From: Bacillota bacterium
GTDB taxonomy: Bacteria; Bacillota; Bacilli; Paenibacillales; Paenibacillaceae
Assembly: GCA_023391635.1 (NCBI GenBank)
Contig: JAEWAQ010000010.1
Coordinates: forward strand, 33,888-97,887
Reading direction: 5' to 3'
Length of the DNA stretch: 64,000 nt
Part shown: positions 51,466 through 60,830 of the stretch, one piece after another
Layout of the letters: each line of letters begins with the position of its first letter
Position numbering within the stretch: the stretch's first letter is position 1
Position numbers and translations under genes: made by a program
The notes under the pieces: model-generated
Database searches by the model: none
The model's input: the letters and a program-made list of their open reading frames with translations, nothing else
What the model was told of the DNA's origin: nothing

Positions 51466-51818
51466 GACCCCATTATAGCATCCCAGAATTAGACAAAAAA
51501 GACCGTCCTGTGGCATCATCGAAATGACGCATCAGACCAGTCTGAAATTCATGCAATGAAAGACCCTGAAAGAATCGATGTCAGATTCCCTTTTTACCCG
51601 GTTATCAGCCAATCCCGTTTACTTATCGTTCCGGCTTTGTCCCGGTAACCCTTCAACTGATAAGGATCGCCTCGCTATTTTGACCGGTGAAACGCCAATG
51701 AGCCCCTCGGAGCAACGCGTCAAATTATTTTATATCGACAAGTTTTAGGCCGAGCGTCTCGCATATGTTTCGTATATACGCGAAGGCATCCATCTGCAAG
51801 GCCTTGCGAACCTCGATC
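51466..51818. other. Intergenic stretch without a confident gene
   Basis: It holds the kinase promoter (TATAAT at 51477-51472 on the minus strand). A 54-codon open frame on the plus strand (51578-51742, ending LFYIDKF) has no SD. On the minus strand the bases just after the TetR gene read DIANHRIEVRKALQMD and continue to a TAA near 51725, which looks like the helical tail of some lost gene. Neither is supported enough to call. Confidence 0.35.
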
Positions 51819-52436
51819 CTATGGTTTGCGATATCTTGTAAGGAAAGTGAGTATGAGCTCGGCCATTAAAGGCTTGACGGCTTCGGCGTCAATACCGTGT
51901 TGGAATAGGGCGGGCCAAGTGAGCGCGCCTTCGATCATGGCGTAGAACACCCGTGCGGCAAGAACCGGATTGTCGATGTGCAGCTTGTTGTTCCCGTGTG
52001 CGGCAATCAGCCATCGGATGAACGGTTCATGAGGGGATTCGTACTTCATCCGTGTCGCTCTCGCATAGTCGATGTCCCGAATGAACACGGAAGTAAGCAC
52101 TCGCGATAATCCGAGTCTTGCGGGGCTGTTGATCAGGAACAGCTCGGCATTCGCAAAAGCTGTCAGCTGCTCTTCCAACGTTCTCACGGGATCGTAGTCG
52201 ATTTGCTTCAGAACCCGCTGTTCCTTGAGAAATCGGGCGATAACCTCTTGAAACAGGTTTTCTTTGTTCGCAAAGTGATTATAGACCGTGCGCTTGGACA
52301 CGCCTGCGACCTCCGCGATTCGATCCATGCTTGCATTGTCGTAGCCCATATCCGTGAACACTTGCATAGCCCCGTTAAGTATGGATTCGCGCTTCCGGCT
52401 CGTATCTCTTTTCCTGACTGTGGGTGTGGCATCCAT
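51819..52436 (-). CDS. TetR-family transcriptional regulator
   Basis: A 205-residue repressor with HTH ASMDRIAEVAGVSKRTVYNHF and the following NKENLFQEVI segment, an AcrR-like N terminus. The C-terminal domain resembles TetR regulators with the TetR_C_7 type fold (RLGLSRVLTSVFIRD). It is divergently transcribed from a membrane protein and an oxidoreductase, with two operator-like copies in the 160-base gap, so it probably controls both directions. AAGGG lies 11 bases before ATG 52436. Confidence 0.9.
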   Translation of the reverse strand: MDATPTVRKRDTSRKRESILNGAMQVFTDMGYDNASMDRIAEVAGVSKRTVYNHFANKENLFQEVIARFLKEQRVLKQIDYDPVRTLEEQLTAFANAELFLINSPARLGLSRVLTSVFIRDIDYARATRMKYESPHEPFIRWLIAAHGNNKLHIDNPVLAARVFYAMIEGALTWPALFQHGIDAEAVKPLMAELILTFLTRYRKP

Positions 52437-52468
52437 AGCGTAACAATCCCTTCATGATGGCATAATAT

Positions 52469-52534
52469 AAATTACACCGCACAGTGTAATTAACTGTTGA
52501 CTGATAATTATTTGCACTGTAGAGTATAATTAAC
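52469..52534. promoter_or_regulatory. Two operator copies in the divergent TetR promoter region
   Basis: Copy 1 (52469-52494) contains the perfect inverted repeat AATTACAC-N6-GTGTAATT. Copy 2 (52509-52534) matches it at 19 of 26 positions in direct orientation 40 bases on. Copy 2 includes a TATAAT (-10-like) on the plus strand. TetR dimers bound to both would cover the promoters of both neighbours. Confidence 0.6.
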
Positions 52535-52599
52535 ACTCTGATAAAATTCAATACTGTTGCCTTGCGGCTGCCTCATGGGTTGATGGGAGAGGGGCGAAT

Positions 52600-53289
52600 A
52601 TGAATCGGACAGGTGCCGGAACCTGCTTGTCGCGGTGTTTAGGAGCGGCTTTCTTGCTGCAAGCGATCACGTCGCTTACGAGCGGAGCATTGCTGCTCAA
52701 CCCGCTGGTTGATGCAGACAATGTACGGAATACCATGCTTCATGTCGGGAAGCATGCAGGTCTCGTACATGCGAGTATTGTCGGGGATATCATTACGGCT
52801 TTGGGCATTATTTGGCTCGGAACGATGCTCTATGCGGTCGCGGAGCGGCGCAGCAAGGCGCTCGCACTAGTCGCGCTGGGGTTCTACATCTTCGAGGCCG
52901 GCATCCTTGCCGTGAGCAAAGTCGCCGTCTTCGTACTCTTGCATGTGAGCCAGCAATTTGCGGCAACCGGAGACCAGGGCTTGGAGACGATCGCCGAACT
53001 GGCTTTGGTGACGAAAGATTTCACCTACCGGTTGCATATCATCCCGTTTGGCCTGGGAGCCATCATCTTTTATGCCTTGCTTTATCGATCCCGTATCGTA
53101 CCGGCGTGGTTGTCGCTTTGGGGACTAATCGCCGTTCCGTTCGTGCTTGTCGGCTCCTTGTTGGTTATTATCGGCATTCCTATGCCTCCCGCCTTTCTTG
53201 CGCTCGCACTGCCGTATGTCCCCTTCGAGTTTGCCGCCGGTGCTTATATATTGGTCAAAGGCTTTAAATTACAGCCCGGAAGGAACTGA
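52600..53289 (+). CDS. DUF4386-type integral membrane protein
   Basis: Membrane protein of 229 residues with six helices. The layout LGAAFLLQAITSLTSGALL, SIVGDIITALGIIWLG, ALALVALGFYIFEAGIL and IIPFGLGAIIFYALLYR fits the DUF4386 family. GGAGAGGGG precedes the ATG. It is divergent from the TetR gene and four bases before the oxidoreductase gene, so the two form a TetR-controlled operon. No molecular function is known for the family. Confidence 0.82.
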   Translation: MNRTGAGTCLSRCLGAAFLLQAITSLTSGALLLNPLVDADNVRNTMLHVGKHAGLVHASIVGDIITALGIIWLGTMLYAVAERRSKALALVALGFYIFEAGILAVSKVAVFVLLHVSQQFAATGDQGLETIAELALVTKDFTYRLHIIPFGLGAIIFYALLYRSRIVPAWLSLWGLIAVPFVLVGSLLVIIGIPMPPAFLALALPYVPFEFAAGAYILVKGFKLQPGRN

Positions 53290-53293
53290 TCTC

Positions 53294-54244
53294 ATGCAAG
53301 CGGTCGTATGTACCAAATATGGTCCGCCGGAAGTGCTTCAATTGAAGGAAGTAAGCAAGCCTTCTCCGAAGCGCGATGAAGTATGCGTTAAAATTCACGC
53401 GACGGCGGTAACCGCGAGCGACACCTATATTCGGAGCTCGCAATTGCCGCTGCGATTCTGGCTGCCGATGCGTCTGTTCCTCGGTTTCACCAAACCGCGA
53501 AAGTCCATCATCGGTATGGTGTTGGCAGGTGAAATCGAATCGGTAGGCCAAAATATTAAACGGTTTAAAGCGGGCGATCAAGTTTACGGCGTTACCGGCT
53601 TCGGACTTGGCGCTTATGCGCAGTACAAATGCATGAAGGAAACCGACTCCATGCACGGGTGCCTGGCGCTCAAGCCCGCGAATATCAGCTACGAAGAAGC
53701 GACCGCTGCCGCATATGGCGGACTGCTGGCGTTGCAGCGCATAGAGGAAGGCCCTGTCGAACGGGGGCAGCGTGTACTCATCTACGGCGCTTCGGGCACT
53801 TCCGGAACGATGGCCGTACAACTGGCGAAGCATTATGGCGCAGAAGTTACCGCAGTATGCAGCACCCGCAACCTGGAATTCGTACACTCTCTGGGTGCAG
53901 ACCAAGTGATTGACTACACCCGGAACGATAAGATCGATCTCAACGATCGTTACGACTTCATGCTCGATACGGCCGGCAAAGCCAGAACCTCCAAGGTCAA
54001 AGAAATAGGCAGGCAATCGCTGCGCCCGACGGGCAAATTTATTTCCATCGACGATGGGAAGCTTGAACTGAATTCAGCGCGCCTTGCCAGGATCGCAGCG
54101 CTAATCGAGGCCGGAGCCGTTAGACCGGTCGTCGATGCCGTCTACCCGCTGGGTCGAATCGTCGAAGCGCATGAGTACGTAGAACGCGGTCACAAAAGGG
54201 GCGGGGTAGCCGTGTCCGTGCCGCATTCTCCTCCTCGCCGTTAA
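53294..54244 (+). CDS. NAD(P)-dependent MDR-type oxidoreductase (quinone-oxidoreductase-like)
   Basis: A 316-residue medium-chain dehydrogenase/reductase. The N terminus is MQAVVCTKYGPPEVLQLKEV, the catalytic-domain segment GMVLAGEIESVGQNIKRFK is present, and the Rossmann part has YGASGTSGTMAVQLAK and GADQVIDY. Zinc ligands of alcohol dehydrogenases are absent, so it belongs with the zinc-free quinone reductases. GGAAGGA lies before ATG 53294, four bases after the membrane-protein stop; the much longer frame from 53147 is shadow. Likely substrates are reactive quinones or enones. Confidence 0.88.
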   Translation: MQAVVCTKYGPPEVLQLKEVSKPSPKRDEVCVKIHATAVTASDTYIRSSQLPLRFWLPMRLFLGFTKPRKSIIGMVLAGEIESVGQNIKRFKAGDQVYGVTGFGLGAYAQYKCMKETDSMHGCLALKPANISYEEATAAAYGGLLALQRIEEGPVERGQRVLIYGASGTSGTMAVQLAKHYGAEVTAVCSTRNLEFVHSLGADQVIDYTRNDKIDLNDRYDFMLDTAGKARTSKVKEIGRQSLRPTGKFISIDDGKLELNSARLARIAALIEAGAVRPVVDAVYPLGRIVEAHEYVERGHKRGGVAVSVPHSPPRR

Positions 54245-54280
54245 AAAATTTGGGTAACCAAAATAAATAAATCCAATATT

Positions 54281-54326
54281 CTCCCATATCCGCAAACGCT
54301 TGATACTGCGCAGATATGGGAGTTTT
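54281..54326 (+). terminator. Terminator after the oxidoreductase operon
   Basis: CTCCCATATC and GATATGGGAG form a perfect ten-bp stem with a 22-base loop and end in TTTT. The next 80 bases to the SLH gene hold no further element that I can define. Confidence 0.75.
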
Positions 54327-54419
54327 CGCGCTGAATTCTTTCATTATTTATTTATCAGCGATCACTAGAATTAATCTAAGCACATGCTCTCGTATATTTA
54401 ATAAGAGGTGGTTGATTTC

Positions 54420-57149
54420 ATGAATCTGTTTGAAAAAACGAATAAATGGTGGATGTTGACGTTCATTTTATGCATGATCGGATCGATCTTCACTTATACG
54501 GCAGAGGCGTCAGCAATAAGGAATACGTTAAGTCAGCCTCCATGGAAAGAAGTGCCTTCACAGCCGTCCCCCGGGCCAAGCGCGCGGTTTGCATCGGCCA
54601 TGGCTTTCGACGAAGATACCGGGAAAACCGTGCTTTTCGGCGGAGCGGACATTAACTATGACGTTATGAATGATACTTGGGTTTGGGATGGGGACAATTG
54701 GACGGACATGACGCCTGTCGATCCGAACGATTCTCCGCTGCCGAGCGAGTATAGCGAAATGGCTTATGCGGGCCCGGGAAAAGGAGTGCTTCTATTCGGT
54801 GGAGAAAACATGGATATCTATAACAAAACATGGCTATGGGACGGAGCGAAGTGGAACGATCTTACTCCGGCGGATACCAGCGTGGACTACCCTCCTGCGC
54901 GTTTTGAATTCAGCATGACTTACATCGGGGATGGCGAAGTGCTCCTCTATGGGGGTTGGGGGGAGAATGGTTCCTTGTACGATACGTGGATATGGAACGG
55001 AACCGGTTGGCGAGAAGTGACGCCCGCCGATCCGAACGATTCTCCGATCGTGGACAATCGAACCAGCCTGGCATACGACAAGAAAAACGACGAAGTGGTT
55101 TTGTTCGGCGGGTATACTTCTGATGCTCCTTACGTCTCAAATAGAACTTGGATTTGGGACGGACAAGCATGGATCCTTCAATCTCCCGCCCACTCTCCTC
55201 CTCCGCGCATATTCGCAAGCATGGTTTACGATTCGAACATCGAAAAAGTAATTCTTGTTGGCGGAGAGGCTGGTTACATACCTAAAGATGACGTATGGTT
55301 CTGGGATGGCGAGGACTGGACGGAGCAGACGGAAGCGAATTTGCCCGAACTCAGCCTATCCAATATGGTCTTCGATAGCCGAAAGGGTCAATCGGTGCTC
55401 TTCAGCGGTTACAGTGAATTTTACCTGTTCGAGACAACTTGGACGCACCGGATTTCCGAAGTGTCTGACGTGAATGTGACTTCCTTGTCGAATGCGGAGA
55501 ATAGAGGGGCAGATTGGCTCGTTGAATTTAAGACTGGGCGGTACGGGAATATGACAGGTCAAACTGACACCATTACCATCCAGGTACCCGCAGGTACGAT
55601 CCTGCCCTCTTCACACACGGATTATGCTATCGACGGCGTATCGGCTATGTCGGTAACTCAGTCGGTCTACAACGAGGCGACGATTACCTTGCCGCAAGCT
55701 ATATCCGCAAATACAAAAGTGACCGTCGCGATGCGCGGCGTCGCCAATCCTCCAGCGGGCAGTTACGCTTCGGATGAGTTTGCCGTGGCAACAAGCCAAG
55801 ATATCGTGTGGACTTCCGCTTCGGACGATATGGCCTTCCTTGTTCCTGACCATGTCGAGCTGGGAGCGACGCCTGCAACGGTAACGGTCGGCGGCAGCTC
55901 GTCGTTAACCGGAGTCGTCTACGATAGCCAGAACATTCCGGTATCCGGGATCGAAGTCAGCTTAACGGCCACATCGGGAACCTTCGGCCCCTCTAGCGTG
56001 ACTACTGATGTGAACGGTCGATTCAGCACGACCTTCACCGCTTCGTCAGTTCCGGGAACCGTGACGATTACGGCCGCGGACAACGCGAATCCCGCCGTGG
56101 CGGCGACGGTTTCCGTTCAAGTGAATAATTATTCGAACAACGGAGATTCAGGCGGAGACGAACCATCAAGCTCCCCGCCGACCCCTGCCAACGGTAAAAT
56201 AACCGTTCCTCCGGGTGAATCGGGTACGGTGAATTTGGAGGATGAGGTTACGGTCTCTATTCCGGCCAATCTTTCATCCAAAGAATTGCAGATCACGATC
56301 GAAAAGGTAGCAGATTCGAAGCTGCCGGCCAATAAATACCTTCCGCTTTCATCGACCTACGAGATTTCAAAGAACATTCCGGAAGATTTCTCGAAGCCGG
56401 TCACGATAACGTTCGCATTTGATTCCTCGAGCTTAGAAGCCGAGCAGAAGCCGGTCGTATTCTACTTTGACGAGAAGAAGAAGGAATGGGTGGAAGTCGG
56501 CGGCGGTCAAGTCGTTGGGACGCGGATCTCCGTCGAGAGCAATCATTTGGGTACGTTTGCCGTTTACGGAGTACCTCAGATGGAAGACGAACCGACGCCA
56601 GAGACGACGTTCTACGACATTGCCGGAAATTGGGCTGAAGCCAACATCCAACAAGCGATTCGCTTGGGGCTGGTCAAAGGATACCCGGACGGATCGTTTA
56701 GGCCTGATAATACCATGACGCGTGCGGAGTTCGCGGTTATGCTAATGAACGCGTTAAAGCCTCGGAATGATGGAGCGGCGTTGACTTTCAATGACGCTTC
56801 GAAGATCGGCGATTGGGCACGGACAGCGATCGCGCAAGCTGTGCAAGCCGGTATCATCGCAGGCTTCACGGATGGCAGCTTCCGTCCGGATGCGGAAATT
56901 ACGCGTTCTGAGATTGCAGTGATGATCGCGAGGGCATTGCATCTGACGTCCGAACAGAACGTAACCGGCTTCGCGGATGACAGCAAGATTCCGACATGGG
57001 CCAAAAGCGGGGTGTCCGCGATGAAGGAACAGGGACTTATGCAAGGTAAAGGCAACAATAACTTCTTCCCGCACGATGCAGCTACCAGAGCCGAAGTGGT
57101 AACGGTTTTGATCAAAATCCTGCAACAGACAACCTATCCGGCGCCGTAA
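54420..57149 (+). CDS. Kelch-repeat SLH surface protein
   Basis: Secreted wall-anchored protein of 909 residues. Signal peptide to about TAEASA; then six kelch-like blades (about 40-350) each with the pattern LFGG ... TWxWDGxxW ... TP, for example TWVWDGDNWTDMTP; an invasin-type Ig domain (GATPATVTVGGSSSLTG); a ZU5/GAIN-like segment (GKITVPPGESGTVNLE to HLGTFAVYGV); and three SLH modules (LVKGYPDGSFRPDNTMTRAE and relatives). AAGAGGTG nine bases before ATG 54420 decides it over an in-frame GTG 12 bases upstream. A carbohydrate-binding or adhesive surface role is inferred; no catalytic site is evident. Confidence 0.88.
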   Translation: MNLFEKTNKWWMLTFILCMIGSIFTYTAEASAIRNTLSQPPWKEVPSQPSPGPSARFASAMAFDEDTGKTVLFGGADINYDVMNDTWVWDGDNWTDMTPVDPNDSPLPSEYSEMAYAGPGKGVLLFGGENMDIYNKTWLWDGAKWNDLTPADTSVDYPPARFEFSMTYIGDGEVLLYGGWGENGSLYDTWIWNGTGWREVTPADPNDSPIVDNRTSLAYDKKNDEVVLFGGYTSDAPYVSNRTWIWDGQAWILQSPAHSPPPRIFASMVYDSNIEKVILVGGEAGYIPKDDVWFWDGEDWTEQTEANLPELSLSNMVFDSRKGQSVLFSGYSEFYLFETTWTHRISEVSDVNVTSLSNAENRGADWLVEFKTGRYGNMTGQTDTITIQVPAGTILPSSHTDYAIDGVSAMSVTQSVYNEATITLPQAISANTKVTVAMRGVANPPAGSYASDEFAVATSQDIVWTSASDDMAFLVPDHVELGATPATVTVGGSSSLTGVVYDSQNIPVSGIEVSLTATSGTFGPSSVTTDVNGRFSTTFTASSVPGTVTITAADNANPAVAATVSVQVNNYSNNGDSGGDEPSSSPPTPANGKITVPPGESGTVNLEDEVTVSIPANLSSKELQITIEKVADSKLPANKYLPLSSTYEISKNIPEDFSKPVTITFAFDSSSLEAEQKPVVFYFDEKKKEWVEVGGGQVVGTRISVESNHLGTFAVYGVPQMEDEPTPETTFYDIAGNWAEANIQQAIRLGLVKGYPDGSFRPDNTMTRAEFAVMLMNALKPRNDGAALTFNDASKIGDWARTAIAQAVQAGIIAGFTDGSFRPDAEITRSEIAVMIARALHLTSEQNVTGFADDSKIPTWAKSGVSAMKEQGLMQGKGNNNFFPHDAATRAEVVTVLIKILQQTTYPAP

Positions 57150-57153
57150 GCGT

Positions 57154-57192
57154 AGAATAGTCCCCATCTGGCAATCAGATGGGGACTATTCT
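57154..57192. terminator. Bidirectional terminator between convergent genes
   Basis: A 17-bp perfect stem with a five-base loop (left arm starts AGAATAGTCCCCATCTG). It follows the SLH gene and precedes the convergent adaptor gene. The T-rich part is inside the stem ends, so it can act on both strands. Confidence 0.8.
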
Positions 57193-57235
57193 AATCTGGA
57201 ATTGTAAAGACCATGCTGCGGACGAGATCGCATGC

Positions 57236-58321
57236 TTATTGCAGCACGACCTTGTCGCCTTTCTTCAAACCTTCCAGCACTTCCGTCTTCTCGGGCGTCT
57301 CCATGCCGATCTTAATATCCCGACGCTCGAACTGTCCATCTCCTTTATCTACCATTACATAATATGAATCCTTCTCCCGCATGACGGCAATCGTCGGCAC
57401 GACCGTTACATCCTGCTTGCGTTCGATTTCGATCTGTCCGTTGAGGCTAAGGCCTGCGATCAAATATTCATTCGGCTCCAGCGCGATTACAACCTCGAAC
57501 TGGGCCGCCTGATCGATGTTGTTCTGATCGGTGCCGGTTTTGGCGAATTTCGATACGCGCAGCACCTTGCCCGACAGCTTCAATTCCTTCATCGCATTCA
57601 TCTTCACTTGTACCTGCATGTCCGGCTTAATGCGGAAGACATCCTGCTCGCCGACAAGCGCGATGAACTGCAGCTTGCCGAGGTCGACAATTTTGCCTAT
57701 GTATTGGTTGTCACCGACCGCTTGCGGCCGCTTGCTCGCCGTATCGTAGAGGAAGATGCCCGCGGCTGGCGAACGGTATTCCGACTTCCCGAGCAGCGTC
57801 TGCTTCTCCGCCAGCGTCTTGCGCTGGATCGACTTGGTTACATCGTTCAGCTCCTGAGTCAACCGGTCGATCTCCTTTGTCGCAAGTGCCCGCTTCCGCT
57901 CTGTTTCCGTCGTCGTGCCGAATGACGTGCCCTCTTCGTCCAGTTCCACCATGTATGCCTTGAGATTCGCTTCAAGATCCGCCTTGCGAAGGGCGGCTTC
58001 CTCTTGGGAGATTTCATTCTTCAGCGCCGTCTGATCAAGCTTGAACAGAACGTCTCCCTCCTTGACCTGCTGCCCGTCCTCCACGTTCCAACTCGTAACC
58101 TTAGAGCTGAAAGGCGCGTAAACAAAAGTTTCCTGCTCATACAGCGACTTACCCCTTACTTCAATCGTATTGACAAGCGTCTCGGTCGTCACCTCGAACG
58201 TGATCGCTTGCGAGGCTTCCATCGGATCCATCGCCTTTGTCGGACGAGATATCGAATACAAGGCGAAGCTGATCCCAATCAGGACAAGCCCGATGACGAT
58301 CCATTTTATTCTCTTCTTCAT
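57236..58321 (-). CDS. Efflux membrane-fusion/adaptor protein (MacA/YknX-like)
   Basis: Membrane-anchored adaptor of 361 residues: one N-terminal helix (IKWIVIGLVLIGISFALY), then the lipoyl halves (SKVTSWNVEDGQQVKEGDVLFKLD and SPAAGIFL) flanking a coiled-coil hairpin (about 110-170), and beta-barrel and membrane-proximal domains ending in GLKKGDKVVLQ. AGAGGG lies about ten bases upstream of the ATG. It is the last gene of an operon with the MacB-type permease and ATPase, like YknXYZ, which protects Bacillus against a toxic peptide. Confidence 0.88.
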   Translation of the reverse strand: MKKRIKWIVIGLVLIGISFALYSISRPTKAMDPMEASQAITFEVTTETLVNTIEVRGKSLYEQETFVYAPFSSKVTSWNVEDGQQVKEGDVLFKLDQTALKNEISQEEAALRKADLEANLKAYMVELDEEGTSFGTTTETERKRALATKEIDRLTQELNDVTKSIQRKTLAEKQTLLGKSEYRSPAAGIFLYDTASKRPQAVGDNQYIGKIVDLGKLQFIALVGEQDVFRIKPDMQVQVKMNAMKELKLSGKVLRVSKFAKTGTDQNNIDQAAQFEVVIALEPNEYLIAGLSLNGQIEIERKQDVTVVPTIAVMREKDSYYVMVDKGDGQFERRDIKIGMETPEKTEVLEGLKKGDKVVLQ

Positions 58322-58361
58322 CTCTTCTACCCTCTTTCTAATAGCATCGCATCACTTGCTG

Positions 58362-59747
58362 TTAATCCCTTCGAATGGCCGTCAGCGCGTCGGTGCGCGA
58401 AGCGCTCACCGCCGGATAGATTCCCGATATGATGCCGGTCAGAATCGCGAACGCCATGCCGACCGGAATGGCCATCAAGGGGACGAAGATAATGACGGCA
58501 TCCTGACTGCCGCCGGACATGGACTGAATTAAAGCATTGATTCCCCATACGATCCAATAGGAGAACAAGATGCCGAGCAATCCGCCAAGCAGGCCAAGCA
58601 ACGCCGCTTCGACAATGAACATATTGCGAATCTGCGCCAAATTCGCCCCAAGCACCTTCATAATGCCGATCTGGCGGCGCCGCTGGTAAGTCGACATCGT
58701 CATAGCCACCACGATCGAAATCGAAGCAATGATGAGAATAAATACGCCGCCGCCAAGCGCTACTGCTTTAAAAATGCTGAATTGCTCGGCAAGCCGTTCC
58801 TTCTGCTGCAAATTCGTTTGCGTATTCAGAGTAAGCTTCTTGATCTGCCGCTCCACCTGCTCGACATTCTCTTGACTGTCCACCTTTACAATAACGGAGT
58901 TATAGGATGCTTCATCAGCCATCCCGCCTCGGCCCATATTCAACTCTTGCTTCATCATCTGCGCCGTCTCAAGCGATACGTAAGCTTTCTTGTCGTAAGC
59001 AACCGCATTCTCGCTTACGCCCTTCGGCTTCTTCAATACACCGGTTACGCGCAGCTGCGAGGTTTGATTGGCCTTTCCGTCATTCGAGTAACCGAGAAAC
59101 TGGACCTGCCGCTGGAACAGGGAAGCCGGCATCCGATTCATTTTCTCATATTGCTCGATCAGGGTACTGTCATATGGATTGCGGTTCAACTGCTCGATCA
59201 GCTTATCGCGCGCCTCGGCATCGACCAGCCCCAATGTCGCCCCATAGCTCAGCACGATGGTGCCGATCAGGTCTGAAGGCCCGCCATTCATGAACGGCTT
59301 GTCGAAGGCCTCCAGCATATCCAGGTCCGTCCCGATCACTTCCACATAGCTCTTCCGGTTGTCCGTTGTGGACATTTCCATATAATTGATCTGCTGAAAG
59401 GGAGCCACTGCCGTCACATGCTTCATATTCTTTATAATAGCCAGCTTCTGGTCGGTCAGCTTGCCGCGGTCCAGAGAATCGTCGCTCTCCGCCGGATTGC
59501 CGCCGCTTGCCTGCCCCCCCTGGCCCCTACTGGCCGATACGCCCTCATTGGCTGTCACCGTAATCTCGTCCATCTTGAAGAAGTTGTTCATCTCGGTTTC
59601 GATGTACTGCTGAGCCGACTCTCCTATACTGAGAGCGAGTATAATCGCGGCACAGCCAATCGATAGTCCGGCGGCGCACAGAGCGGTCACGACTTTCCGG
59701 CGTCTGACCTGATCCCATGACAACCGTGTAAGGTCGCCAATCCTCAT
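58362..59747 (-). CDS. ABC permease, MacB/FtsX family (YknZ-like)
   Basis: A 461-residue permease: N-terminal helix (VVTALCAAGLSIGCAAIIL), a large extracellular MacB_PCD domain (about 45-320), and three C-terminal helices of FtsX type (about 330-450). This mechanotransmission topology works with a MacA-like adaptor and an ATPase. The ATG overlaps the upstream ATPase stop by four bases. A Gly/Ser-rich loop (about 68-90) breaks the periplasmic domain near the start. The cargo is probably a peptide or drug; nothing more can be read. Confidence 0.9.
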   Translation of the reverse strand: MRIGDLTRLSWDQVRRRKVVTALCAAGLSIGCAAIILALSIGESAQQYIETEMNNFFKMDEITVTANEGVSASRGQGGQASGGNPAESDDSLDRGKLTDQKLAIIKNMKHVTAVAPFQQINYMEMSTTDNRKSYVEVIGTDLDMLEAFDKPFMNGGPSDLIGTIVLSYGATLGLVDAEARDKLIEQLNRNPYDSTLIEQYEKMNRMPASLFQRQVQFLGYSNDGKANQTSQLRVTGVLKKPKGVSENAVAYDKKAYVSLETAQMMKQELNMGRGGMADEASYNSVIVKVDSQENVEQVERQIKKLTLNTQTNLQQKERLAEQFSIFKAVALGGGVFILIIASISIVVAMTMSTYQRRRQIGIMKVLGANLAQIRNMFIVEAALLGLLGGLLGILFSYWIVWGINALIQSMSGGSQDAVIIFVPLMAIPVGMAFAILTGIISGIYPAVSASRTDALTAIRRD

Positions 59748-60457
59748 CCCGTCGTCACCCCCGCGGGCAGCATGGCGTCAGATGGATCCCGATCCGTGAT
59801 CAGGTAGCCGTCCCGCAGCGAAATAATGTGCTGTGTCTGAGCCGCAACTTCCCTTTCGTGCGTAACAATGACGAACGTTGTCTTCATCATGCTGTTCAGT
59901 CGTTTCAATATCGCCAAAATTTCTTCTTCCGTCTTTGTATCCAGATTGCCGGTAGGCTCGTCCGCAAAGATGACCGATGGTTCGGTAATTAAGGAACGCG
60001 CTATACTGACACGCTGCTGCTGGCCTCCGGACAATTGCGAAGGGAACATCTCCGCCTTCTCGGGTATGCCTACTTGCTCAAGCAGCGACAGGGCCTTCTG
60101 CTTCCGGATTGAGGGCGAGACGGATTGGAACACAAGGGGCAACTCGACATTCTCGCGAACCGTCAGATTCGCGATCAGCTCGTATGCCTGAAATATAAAA
60201 CCGATATGCTTGCGGCGAAACTCGGAAAGCTGATTCTCGTTCATCTTCACGATATTGTGATCCGATATGTAAATATCGCCTTCCGTCGGCTTCATCAAGC
60301 CAGCCATCAGATTGAGCAGCGTTGATTTGCCCGAACCCGAGCTTCCAAGAAGAGCGACGATCTCACCCTGTCTAACATGAAAATTAATGTGCTGTAATAC
60401 AGTTGTCAATTCTGTACCATTCCGAAAAGCATGGGATAAGCCTTCTACACGCAGCAT
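59744..60457 (-). CDS. ABC ATPase of MacB/LolD type (YknY-like)
   Basis: A 237-residue ATPase. Walker A GSSGSGKSTLL (about 38-48), Q-loop FQAYELIANLTV, signature LSGGQQQRVSIARSL (about 141), Walker B VIFADEPTGNLD (about 162) and H-loop VTHER (about 197). These are the LolD/MacB-type sequences. AAAGGAG lies before the ATG. First gene of the MacAB-like operon; the promoter must lie within 60458-60560. Confidence 0.93.
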   Translation of the reverse strand: MLRVEGLSHAFRNGTELTTVLQHINFHVRQGEIVALLGSSGSGKSTLLNLMAGLMKPTEGDIYISDHNIVKMNENQLSEFRRKHIGFIFQAYELIANLTVRENVELPLVFQSVSPSIRKQKALSLLEQVGIPEKAEMFPSQLSGGQQQRVSIARSLITEPSVIFADEPTGNLDTKTEEEILAILKRLNSMMKTTFVIVTHEREVAAQTQHIISLRDGYLITDRDPSDAMLPAGVTTG

Positions 60458-60643
60458 GACGTCACTCCTTTCATGATGTATTTTTAGGTAGTCGAACCTG
60501 CACCTAAACTATAATTACGGCAATTCTACCAGAAAGGTTCAGCATTTTCTGCGTTTTCCTATGAATATAAAAACAATCTGACCCGACCGCCCTACTGTGG
60601 CTAGCTTCGGAGTTCCTGCAACAGCTATCGTTGGGTTCATGTT

Positions 60644-60726
60644 TGCAAGCTGTTGAACGAGAATGCCAAAGAGAGCCGCAACAGGTCACTTGCCCATAAC
60701 CTGTCACAGCCCTCAAGCCCGCGTCC
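60644..60726 (-). terminator. Repeat-family terminator, copy A
   Basis: Read on the minus strand: GAGGGCTGTGACAGGT, a loop, then ACCTGTTGCGGCTCTCTTTGG. The outer GAGGGC/GCTCTC and inner ACAGGT/ACCTGT stems pair. It lies downstream of the phnA-like gene. About 80% of its 83 bases match copy C. The remaining 60458-60643 and 60727-60830 bases show no gene. Confidence 0.6.
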
Positions 60727-60830
60727 GTGCTCCGGGTTCCCGCCGCTTCTTTAGCCGGGATCTTTATTTGCAATACGGTTCACCGTAACATCTACAGGGC
60801 CAATCTCTTTCTGACGTCTGTTTTTTGATC

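Noticed and set aside
51578..51742. A 54-codon plus-strand frame ending LFYIDKF
   Set aside because: No SD, no promoter and no recognisable motif; length is compatible with chance.
60504..60773. An 89-codon minus-strand frame after the phnA-like gene
   Set aside because: It covers the repeated terminator hairpin and has Cys/Ser/Arg-rich composition without motif.
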